Part shown: piece by piece, positions 12,884 through 22,400 of the stretch
Layout of the letters: each line of letters starts with the position of its first letter
Position numbering within the stretch: the stretch's first letter is position 1
From: Anaeramoeba flamelloides
Taxonomy: Eukaryota; Metamonada; Anaeramoebidae
DNA length: 64,000 bases
Assembly (NCBI GenBank): GCA_027625915.1
Contig: JANTQA010000040.1
Location: 744,001-808,000, forward strand
Direction of reading: 5' to 3'
Program-made: the position numbers and the translations under genes
Notes under the pieces: model-generated
What the model was told of the DNA's origin: nothing
Databases searched by the model: none
Seen by the model: the letters and a program-made list of their open reading frames with translations, nothing else

Positions 12884-13185
12884 TATTTTAATAATAAAAT
12901 AATAATAATAATAAAACTATTTTATCAATATAATCTCTTTTTTTTTATTGTTGAACATTACTAAAAAAAAAATATCAAATAATTTTTTTAAAAAAATTTT
13001 TAGAGAATCTACGATCACACGCAACTAAAATAAAATGTTCTTATCTCATCTCTCTCAAATTTTTATCATGTCTTATGGTGTAGCTACTCCCTTAAATGCG
13101 ATTTTCGACAATATTGTGATTTGATAAAAATAATCGCAATTGTTGAAACTTTATCATGACTTAAGCATGTTATCATTAAAACCTC

Positions 13186-13509
13186 TTATCAATTTTTATA
13201 ATCAAATTATATAAATTTAATTTTTTTTTTTTTGTTTTTTGTTTTCGGTTTTAAATATTAAAAGATGAATGTTGGGGATGCTTTTAGAAGAAATGATCAA
13301 AATAAAGATAATAAGCAATCTAAGAATAATAACCAAGATATGGCCAAATCCTCTAATGGATCTTATTTCAACTTTTATTTAGAATAAAAAGTTTGACCAA
13401 GGCCTTTACTCAAAAAATAAAAATAAATAAAAATAAAAATTATAACAATAATCATTCGAATAATCAAAATAACAATAATAATAATAATAAAAATAATGGT
13501 TTTAATTTA
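13186..13509. other. Asn-codon-rich intergenic stretch with a 40-codon open frame
   Basis: Between the element end and the Rho-BTB stop there is a frame at 13265-13387 (ATG to TAA, 40 codons). It begins Met-Asn-Val-Gly-Asp-Ala-Phe-Arg-Arg-Asn and is rich in Asn, Gln and Lys. It is followed by an AAT/AAC-rich tract to about 13498. It could be the residue of a decayed Asn-rich gene or an upstream exon; nothing identifies it. Confidence 0.3.
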
Positions 13510-15558
13510 TCATTTAATTTCATTTTTAGACAATCTTTTTTTAATTTTTTGAAACATTGAAAATTTTTTTATTGGCTTTTTTTTAAGCTCCTTTTTTGTA
13601 TTTTTTGAAAAAAATTTTTTTAATCTGCGATACTCCTTTGGTGGGAAAATATTTTTTTTTATGAACATTAGCTCATCTTGACGAAATAATTTTGAAAAAT
13701 TAGGAAATTTTTTTTTAATTTCTTGGTAATTTTTGGCAATTAACAATAAGCAAACATTTTGGCATTCGTTGAGAACTATTCTTTGGCTGATTTGGAATGC
13801 TTCGATTATTTGTCGCGAATTAGCATTACTTAATAATTCTTTTATTGATAAAATGGCCAATCTCTTCAAGCCAAAATAATCTGCAAGAAAGCATAATTCT
13901 ATAAGGACATCTCTTCCAAGTTGCTTTGGAATTGTATCAGTATAAAGGTATTCGATTATCAATTTCATTTGGTCGTGTGGTATACTCTTAAAATAAATTT
14001 TTTGTTGTGAATTTTCTTGGAAATCTCCTCGTAATAAGGAATAAAAATATTTGCAACGTGCCGATATGACTGCACGGTGTACATGTATTTTTTCAAATAT
14101 GCCATTGATTCCTTTATAATTATCATTATCCTTGTCCTTGTCCTTATCCTTATACTGATCCGTATTAACATTATTCTCCGCACCTTTTCCCCCGCCCTTC
14201 CCCTTCCCTTTCTCCTTCCCTTCCCCCTTCCCCTTCCCTTTCTTTTCCCCATTCATGTTTTCAATTTTCTTATTATTTACAATTTTAGACACTATTGGAT
14301 TCCTTGTTACCTTTTTTTCCTTTTCTAAATTGTCAACTTGATTTCTTTTCGTTTTATTCTTCATTCTCTTTTTATTTGCTTTACAAAAGATTACAAAATC
14401 AGAAAAAACCCGCCTTTTTAATAAATTTTTCATTTGTTTTGTAATTTTCAATGCTTCCAAGTGCTCACTTTTTTGAATAAACTCAATAGTTTCTTGTTCA
14501 TCTCTTTCGTCCTCCCAAATTTCTTCCTCTTGTTCCAAAAGATAATCACAAATTTCCATCAGCCCAGCAACACCAAATTTGATTGCCAATGAACACAAGG
14601 AATCTAAATTTTTAGTGTTTTCCTGGGTTATCTCACTCAAGATAACTCTTCCTGTATAAAGATACCGTAAAAACATTTTAAATACTTTGTAATGAATATT
14701 GCTTTTCAATTTCAAGACAACAATTGTATTCTTTTTTTCGAAAACCGTTTCAACAATGCTTTCAATAGCCTCGGCCCACAAAGGGGCGCGTGTCGCAATA
14801 ATCGCCCTATGCGCCCAAATTCGTTTCTTTGGCTCGTTTGCAAATGTGAACCCCAAATCACACCACTTCCTATTCCTCCCAAAGAGGCTATGGTGCAAAT
14901 CCTTTGTAAGCTTTGAGGCAGGCATCTTGAAAGAGCTCATTGGCGACTTTGGCTCCAATTCCGGTATTGAGACGGCTTCTTTGAAAAGGTTACTTACTTG
15001 GGACCTCCTCAGCTCTTGGGAATACCAACACAAACGCACGATCTTTTTGAAGGTGTCTGCAATGTTGTCGCGGCTCTTGGAAGAGCACGGATAGTAGCCT
15101 AAGGAGCCGCTTTTGGAACAAAAGTCTTGCATTTCGTTCTCCGTGAGAAACCCCTGGTTTTCATACTTGGACATCTCTTTGATCCTTTCAATGTCGTTCA
15201 GCAAATCTGTCTGTGTGCCAACCAGCAAAAAGGGCAAGTCCTCCCTGCACGATCTGATCTCCGGTATCCAGAGCGTCGAGATCGATTGGAAAGTGTCCAT
15301 CCGGACAACAGAAAAGCAGATCACAACCAAGTCTGCTTTCAAATATGTTTTCTTTCGCAATTCTTCAAGATCGCTACTGGAGCCTGTGTCGTAAAGCGTT
15401 AAGTTGATGTGCTCATCTTGAATGACATTATTAGAACTAAAGCTATCAAAAATCGTAGGGATATGGACCTTTAAAAATGTATTTGAGATGTGGCTTGTTA
15501 AAAAGCTTGTTTTTCCAACAGCTCGATCTCCAATAATAACACACTTTATCGACTTCAT
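13510..15558 (-). CDS. Rho-type GTPase fused to two BTB domains (RhoBTB-like)
   Basis: A 682-aa single-exon gene on the minus strand. Residues 1-180 are a Rho-family GTPase. The P-loop GDRAVGKT spans residues 10-17, and switch I carries the invariant Thr35 in HIPTIFDSFS. The G3 motif reads DTGSSSD instead of DTAGQE, so the catalytic Gln61 is missing. The G4 motif reads TQTD instead of TKLD or NKxD, and the G5-like motif is CSSKS. A first BTB domain covers about 220-345. A second (about 385-570) is split by a Lys/Gly/Asp-rich linker, and a BACK-like helical region follows (about 575-640). There is no C-terminal CAAX box. The architecture matches RhoBTB proteins, which are atypical GTPases linked to Cullin3 ubiquitin ligase substrate selection. 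A Cullin3-adaptor role is inferred from the family. The GTPase half has visibly higher GC than the C-terminal half. Confidence 0.9.
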   Translation of the reverse strand: MKSIKCVIIGDRAVGKTSFLTSHISNTFLKVHIPTIFDSFSSNNVIQDEHINLTLYDTGSSSDLEELRKKTYLKADLVVICFSVVRMDTFQSISTLWIPEIRSCREDLPFLLVGTQTDLLNDIERIKEMSKYENQGFLTENEMQDFCSKSGSLGYYPCSSKSRDNIADTFKKIVRLCWYSQELRRSQVSNLFKEAVSIPELEPKSPMSSFKMPASKLTKDLHHSLFGRNRKWCDLGFTFANEPKKRIWAHRAIIATRAPLWAEAIESIVETVFEKKNTIVVLKLKSNIHYKVFKMFLRYLYTGRVILSEITQENTKNLDSLCSLAIKFGVAGLMEICDYLLEQEEEIWEDERDEQETIEFIQKSEHLEALKITKQMKNLLKRRVFSDFVIFCKANKKRMKNKTKRNQVDNLEKEKKVTRNPIVSKIVNNKKIENMNGEKKGKGKGEGKEKGKGKGGGKGAENNVNTDQYKDKDKDKDNDNYKGINGIFEKIHVHRAVISARCKYFYSLLRGDFQENSQQKIYFKSIPHDQMKLIIEYLYTDTIPKQLGRDVLIELCFLADYFGLKRLAILSIKELLSNANSRQIIEAFQISQRIVLNECQNVCLLLIAKNYQEIKKKFPNFSKLFRQDELMFIKKNIFPPKEYRRLKKFFSKNTKKELKKKPIKKFSMFQKIKKRLSKNEIK

Positions 15559-15744
15559 ACAGATTTCTTTTCTTGAAAAATCCTATTTTGCATAGAAATT
15601 GAAAAGGTAACAAAAGTTTTTTGTGAAAAAAATGATTTAACTTCAAAAAAATTGGTCAATGACATTTGTTTTGCAAGGTACGGTTTCAAAATCTTTTTGA
15701 GCTTATGTTTGTCAATAATGGAACAATTGGGAATTTTTTTTTTA

Positions 15745-16003
15745 CTATTATTTTCCAACCAAAAAATGAAAATTTTTAGTAAAAATTCTCAAAAATATTT
15801 TTCAATGAATGTTAGAAAGAAAACCACTTAAATATTTAACTAATTGTATAGATATGATATTTTTAGATATTTAATTAAATTACCTTTGTGAATTCTAAGA
15901 GAGAATTTTTACTCTGTTAATTTTATTGTAAACAGTGATAATTAATATCCATTTTGGAAATTGAAATAAAAATTTTCATTTATTAATTGGAAAATAACTA
16001 TAG
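15745..16003. mobile_element. Family D' MITE upstream of the Rho-BTB gene (TA target)
   Basis: The left end CTATTATTTTCCAACC and the right end (..AATTGGAAAATAACTATAG) are inverted copies flanked by TA. The subterminal block ATGAAAATTTTTA recurs inverted near the right end. It resembles the copy at 48337-48593. It begins only 187 bp upstream of the Rho-BTB start codon, so it may overlap the promoter or leader. Confidence 0.6.
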
Positions 16004-16264
16004 TAATGATTTCACAACTTTTCATATCTCCTGTCGAGATAGTTGATCCTCATTATTGTTATTGGGAATTAAAATGGTTCAAATTTTGGCTAGTTATCCT
16101 TTTATCAATTACTTCAATATTTCTTTCATTTAGGATTCTTGATTACCTCTGAGTATTCAATGTTTCTCATTAATACAGTACCAAACAAATAAATAGAAAT
16201 CTTAAGTTTCAATCTATTTACTTGATAATGAAATTTTGAAAAGAAAAACATAAAGAAAAATTAA

Positions 16265-16433
16265 GGGACAAGTATCTATTATATTTTTTTGACCAATTTC
16301 AAAATAAGGATTCCTTATCTTCAAATATGTTTAATATGAAAATAAACAGGATTTTTCAAATCTAAGTAATTTAAAAAACATTATCTCAATCTCTATTAAA
16401 ATTAGGTAAATAAATATAATAGAGATTACTCCC
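16265..16433. mobile_element. TTAA-target MITE, 169 bp
   Basis: The left end GGGACAAGTATCTATTATAT and the inverted right end (ATATAATAGAGATTACTCCC) match over about 20 bp with a few differences. TTAA lies on both sides (16261-16264 and 16434-16437). The first bases resemble the termini of the 1372-bp TTAA element at 11720-13091, suggesting the same transposase. Confidence 0.65.
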
Positions 16434-16437
16434 TTAA

Positions 16438-17185
16438 AGGATTAGTGTCTACCGAGGAGAAGCCTAGGATCAAAGTATTTTGTTATTGGGCCTAACCAAA
16501 TTAGTGTTACAAGGTTTAAATGTCTCTAAAAAATCGATTGCAAAGTAGTAATATTTGTTGATCTCATCAATTAAAAATGATCTATGTATTATAAAAAAAA
16601 AACCCAGCAAATTCAGAATAAAATCTGCATGTCGTCATAAATTTAAAGATTGAATTATCAATATTCAGACAACAAAGTCACAAAATATCTTTCTTAAATT
16701 TATGGTAAAATGTAGATTAGTTACTAAAAAATTCGTTTTTTTTTAAAAATTAAATAATTAACTAATAAAGTTTTTTGTCAAATTATTTCTCAAATCATGG
16801 AAATATATTGATGCTATAAGTAGACTTATCGAAAGTAAACAAAACTAACCAGTCTTTGTACTTTTATGTTGATGATTATTGATTTAATCTTTGAAATTTA
16901 AAAATTCTAAAAATAGTTACTTTTGGAAGTTCTAAATATAAATTATGAAATGCCAGAATACTGTATTTTGGGTTTCTATTTTTAGATTTGGAAAAGGAAT
17001 TAAAAAAAAATATTTCAAAATTATATTTTTTAATAGTGATCCTTAGTAAAAAATTTAATAATTTATTGTGCAATAAGATTTATAATAGATTTTTTAGAGC
17101 TATTTGAGCCATGGTTCACTAATACCATTTACACCCAATTACAACATACTTTGATAATAGAGAAATCTATTGTGACGCTAATCCC
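16438..17185. mobile_element. TTAA-target element, 748 bp
   Basis: Termini AGGATTAGTGTC and GACGCTAATCCC are imperfect inverted repeats flanked by TTAA at 16434-16437 and 17186-17189. The left TTAA is shared with the neighbouring 169-bp element. No coding frame of note lies inside. Confidence 0.55.
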
Positions 17186-18529
17186 TTAAATAATTTTTTT
17201 TTCACAGTTGACATTGAAATACGAGTAAAAAAACACAAAAAAAAATGAACTTTTTCTTAATTTGAAATTTAAATAATGTGGGAAATAGTACCCATGTACA
17301 GAGCCTAAAAATTTTGTTTCAAAATATAATAGGTGGTTTTGGTTCTTCTTGCTCTAAATACAATATCTAATTCACTTCCCAATATTATAACTTCGTTGAA
17401 ATCAATTTTGAGGGTAAATACATTGTGTTTTGAGCAAATTTAGAAATTATAAATTAAATTTATTTTTAATTATTTAGAAGTTTTCTATTTAGAAATAGAT
17501 ATTTTTCTTTTTTTTTTTTCAATTAATTTAAAATTTCCCTCTCTGTTAGAGTAAAATTTTAACAATTCACTTTCCTTTTAATAAAAACACTTTAATAAAT
17601 AATAACATTTTTAACTATTGTTTATTGTTAGTTTATCTGAACATTTAATTTGTAAACTTTCTAGATAAAATATGTACTATTTTTATTTTGTAACTATGGT
17701 TAACCAAGTTTCTATCATTTTTTTTAAAACAACCTTATAATTGAACACAATTATCTCACCAAGTGGCTTTTTGAAAAATGCTAAAATCGAATTATATTTA
17801 AATTAACTCAAATAGGTTGTTGAGGTGATTTTATACGTGATGCAAATAAAATAGATAAATTATTTGATGGATCTTCAAAAATTTTACTAATTTTAATGAC
17901 CTTAATTTATGAGAAATCAAATCATTAAAATCATTTAAATCATTTATTTCACTAAAAAAATGAACCTTTCATGGACAGTGTGTTGAAAAAATAATGTCAT
18001 AGTATAAGGTTATCAATCCATACAAAAATAAACAAAGGAAATCAAAAAAAAATTACAAAATGATATAAAGATTTTCAGATATTTAGTTGAATTTATTAGT
18101 AGTCTCTGTATTTATTTGAAAGTCTAACCAATGTTCAATTTGGTCATTATTTATTGTTTCAAAATCTAAAAAAATGTTTTTAAGTGAAAAGATTAACAAT
18201 AAGGTAGTTTTTATCTTTATTATTCCTTTATTATCAGAAAAAATAACAATAAATAAAAAAAATTTTTTAGGAAATAAAAGTATGAAATTCTCATTAAAAG
18301 TTATTTAAATTTGATTTATATTTTAATTTCATAATTTTAAAATATTTTGGAACTGTTCACATAGAACTATTTATTAGTAAGATTTATTTGTAAAAATTTT
18401 TTAGATTTATCTTTAATAATTTGAAGTTTACTATTTACCAATTTAGATTTTCTTTATCTTCATTTGGAAGAATTTAATTCAACTGAAATGTTCAAACTAC
18501 GAATTTCTAATTTTAAATATATATATATA

Positions 18530-18725
18530 CAGCTAGTTTCAAATTTAAGGTACAAAATTCAACGAAAATTAAGTCACAAAATAAAATCCAAATTAAGTCA
18601 CAAAATTCAGATTCTAGTGAATTAATTGTCGAAAAAAAAAATTAAAATTTTGTGGTTTAATTTGGGATTTTTTTTTGTGCCTTAAATTTCTTTGAAAGTT
18701 TGTTTCTTAAAAGTGGAACTGACTC
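18530..18725. mobile_element. Family A MITE copy 1 (TA target), diverged
   Basis: Almost the whole element is a palindrome of two arms of about 90 bp. The left end reads CAGCTAGTTTC and the right end GGAACTGACTC, flanked by TA. The arms carry the family signature of alternating GGCACAAA/TTTGTGCC-type blocks. Length 196 bp. Confidence 0.7.
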
Positions 18726-19415
18726 TATTTCATCCTGAAATATTGGTTTCTTTTTGTATTCATAGTTAACCAAATATACACCTAATATAAATTGAGAATG
18801 TATAAAAAGTATCAAGCAAATAAATAGAGTAAACATATTCTACTTTATTTCTTTGAAAAATCTCTTTGTAAAGAAAAAGTTTAAGGAAAATGTAGTAAAA
18901 TTTTAATATCTCTTTTAAATTCAATCACAGATTCAGAATATAAAATGTTTTTTTTTTTTTAAAGGGAAACAAAAAGATATTCGCTATATCTAAAATTGAT
19001 CAGGATTTGAAAAAATGAACAAAAATTAGAAGATTTTTCGCTCTACACAGGAAATTTTTTTTCCCATTACATTTCCGCAATCTTTTAGAAATATTTACTT
19101 CGACTCATTATTATAAAAAATAGATTTGACTTGTTCATTTTTTTATCCTTAAAAGTTTTTTATTTGTTTTTGATCAAGAATTTTGTTCAACTCTACTAAA
19201 GCAAACTTTAAAACTTTGTTGATTTTCGCACTTCTCTTTAAAAGAAAGTCTTTTAATTTCGGTTTTGTTAATATTTAATAAAAGAGGAATGGATTTAAAG
19301 AGTTACTTTAATTTTTTCAAATGTAAATCCAAACTAAAGAGGGTTAATAAAAAATAATGGCTGAAAAATCATTTTTTATCTTTTTTCCCAATAATAGAAA
19401 ATTTGTTTTTGTAAT

Positions 19416-22400
19416 ATGGATATCTCATATTTAATAACAAAATCAAAAACAAGCCCAAAAGCTCAATGTATGGTTGGGTTTCTGTATTATAAAGGTATTG
19501 AAAAAGCACAAAACAATTCGATTGCCTTGCAAATATTCAAGAATGTAAGCAAAGAAAGCGCACAACCAGACGCTACGTTTTTCTTAGGCGAATTTTACTA
19601 CCTTGGTATTGGAGTTTCAAAAGATTACAATAAAGCCTTTCAACTCTTTAGTAAAGTTGCGAATCACCCCCACATAAGAGGTATATAATTTTTGAACCAC
19701 TTTTTTTTTTTTTCATTAACCAAACCTTTCTGCTTTTCTGAACATTTGTGTTTTTTAACATTTATAAAAGCTTATGAGAGATTGGGTGATTGTTATTTTT
19801 ATGGTCATGGAGTTAAAAAAAGAGACATTAGAAAGGCTCTTTTATATTATTTGAAGGCTGAAGAATTAGGTGGAACCTATTCCGAATGGAGACTGGAAAA
19901 TTGCTTTAAATCTGTCAATCAGCAGAGGCGCTTAATGAAAGAATTTCCAAAATTACATCAAGAAAAAGAACAACAGGTAACGAAAGAACAAGAAACAAAA
20001 GAAAAAAGCAAAGATAAAAAAAACACTTTTACAGAAAAAGAAAAAGAAGAAGAAAAAGAAAAAGAAAAAGAAAAGGAAGAAAATGAAAATGAAAATGAAA
20101 ATGACAAAGAGAAGGAAAAACGGAATGAAAACGAAAATGAAAAAGAAAATGAAAAAGAAAATGAAAAAGAAAAAGAAGAAAAAGAAGAAAAAAAAGAAAA
20201 AGATAAGGAAAAAGAAAAAACAAACGAACATAATAGCATTAGCGAAAGTGGATCAGAAAGTGAAAGTTCCATGGACAGTGGAGACGAAAGTGATTATGAC
20301 TTTCCCGTAAAAGATATTAAAAAATCAGTTTTTTTTAAGGAAGATCATCATCATCCAACTTTACAAGAAACAAAGTATTATTGGAGAATAATCAAAAAAA
20401 TTAAAAAAAAAGCCAAAAACGAAAACACAAACGACAAACTGATTTTAGGATACCTTTATTTAAAAGGCAATGGGGTTTTAAAAAATAAAAAAAAAGCATA
20501 CAAGTATTTTAAATTAGCCACAAATGAAGAAAATTCATATCTAGCATATCGCCATTGGGGTAAGTTCAAGCATTACTATCTTTATTACTTTTTTTAACCA
20601 ATTTCCACCATTAGCCATTTCCAACTTTCTTTAAATAAAACGAGGGTGTTTCATTGAAAGAATAGTGTATGAATAAGCTGTTGGGAAACAAAATTCTAGT
20701 GTTTCAATTTAAAATGGTTACCTACTGCAAACGTTCCTACAGAGTTAAAATACAGATATTATTTACTTAAACGATTAGCGCCATGACATGGAGGTTTGTC
20801 CATATTTATCAGTATGTTTTAATTGAGTGTAAATTGTATTAGTGCTATATAGCACAAATGTCTAGAAAAAATCTTTTATAAATATTATTAAAGACAAATT
20901 ATTTAGATTTTTTTATTAGGGATCACAATTAAAAATTGCCATTTTTGGAAATTTTTTTTTTAGAATTACTTTCCCAAATTGAAAGATAGAAGGTTAAAAT
21001 AATAGTAAAGCTATTTTAAAAAAGTGAGTTCTTTTTTTTTTTTTAGATTGTCATAAAAATTTTTTCAAGTTTTCTATTTTAAAAAAGTGAGTACAGTGAT
21101 CAAAATAATGAGTGCTTAACAACTATATCCATGTTTCAAAATATAATCGGTGTTTTTTTTTCTTCTTGTTCCAGACAACATTCAATCTACTATCAAATAT
21201 TATACCTAAGTTGAAATCAATTTTGAAGGGTAAAATCCTGGAGGTTTTCAGTAAATTTTAAATTAGGAATGCAATTTGTTCAAATTTTTTTCATATATAT
21301 TCTCAATTTTTTGTTTTTTTGAATGAGAAAAATATTCTTCAAAAATTAACTCTATTTTTTGAGATAAATTTTGCAATTTGAACCTTTATTTTTAGAATTT
21401 CTTTTTGAAATAATAGAACTTTAAGAAACCAAAACCATATTTAATTAGGGTTTATTGTTAATTTATTTGGTCGGTTAATGTATAGATCTTTTATAACAAA
21501 AAAATACGCATTTTTTATTTTGAAATACGGATTAAACTTTTCTGCACGCATTATTTTGATAACAGTAATCAAAATTTTTAAAATAAGCTTTTCTTATCAC
21601 TCCAACCTCTACCTTATATTTAAAAGTTGCTTCCACACTTTTTTAAAAACTTTAATTTTTTTTTTTTTTTTTTTTTTATTGTTGAGGAGAGGTGATTCAA
21701 CAAAATTACCTCCTATTTGCCTGAAACTCTAAAATTGTATTTAGGGTTTTTTTATCCTAACTATAATGTAAGCAGGATTACAGCTCAAAGGATATCTTTT
21801 TCTTTAAAAAATGAAAAGAATAAATTATTTCGGAAAAAAGACAAGAAAAAGAGAAAGAAAAGCAAGAAATGAAAGAGAGTCAAAAAATAATAGAAAAAAG
21901 AAAAAACTTTCAGTGAAAAGTTTTTTTTGTGCCCCAAGTGTTGAATGGGCTGGTGGTTGTTTCTTTTTATGTCGTTTTTTTTTGGATCGCCACCATAGGT
22001 TGTTTTAATAAAGAGTTCTAAATATTTGAACAACTATAGATCAAATGAAAAAGGCTGTTTATTAAATTTTGATTTAGAACTTTATAGATGGTTGAATCTA
22101 AAAAGCTCTGGTTTTTAAGAATAAGATTTGGTTTTCGAAATTTTCTTTTCAGTTGCTTTGCTTTTTTTGTGTGTGTATTTTTTTTTTTGTGTTATTTTTT
22201 TTTTTATTATTTTATTTTTTTTTTTTTTGTAAGTTTCCCAAATCTTGTTTTCGCAAAATCCCAGTACAAGATACCGACTCGACAGCAAAAACCCAGTCAA
22301 AGTAACGACTCGACAGATAGTACGGAAAGTTCAATTCGGTTCACTTTGGTTGGTTTCAGATCGCATTCGTTGGATTCAGTTCAGTTGCATAAGTCCTCGT

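Larger units (their letters stand above)
11720..13091. mobile_element. TTAA-target element, 1372 bp, carrying a nested family B copy
   Basis: Termini GGGAGTAGCC and GCTACTCCC form a short inverted repeat, and both sides are flanked by TTAA (11716-11719 and 13092-13095). The flanks rejoin into sequence that aligns with the uninterrupted family E copy near 51840-51890, so the boundaries are well supported. TTAA targets are typical of piggyBac-type elements; PIF/Harbinger (3-bp TWA targets) is an alternative. No transposase is recognisable. A family B MITE (12338-12883) and a 95-bp hairpin (11881-11975) lie within it. Confidence 0.75.
10535..13185. mobile_element. Family E element, copy interrupted by a TTAA insertion
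   Basis: The left part (10535-11715) aligns with the copy at 50721-51943 over most of its length. It includes the CATTTTAATAATTGG-type interior and the stretch reading GATCCATTGCTTGAATCAAGTATC. The right terminus (ATGTTATCATTAAAACCTC, ending at 13185) matches the family terminus. The body is broken by a TTAA element (11720-13091). Removing that insertion leaves about 1.27 kb, close to the 1.22 kb of the other copy. It has no intact coding frame. Confidence 0.75.
15559..19415. other. Intergenic stretch with several delimited elements
   Basis: It contains a family D' MITE (15745-16003), two adjoining TTAA elements (16265-17185), a dispersed repeat (about 17310-17450) and a family A MITE (18530-18725). 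No gene is seen. A long leader or promoter for the Sel1 gene at 19416 may lie in the last 200 bases, but no motif is recognisable. Confidence 0.6.
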
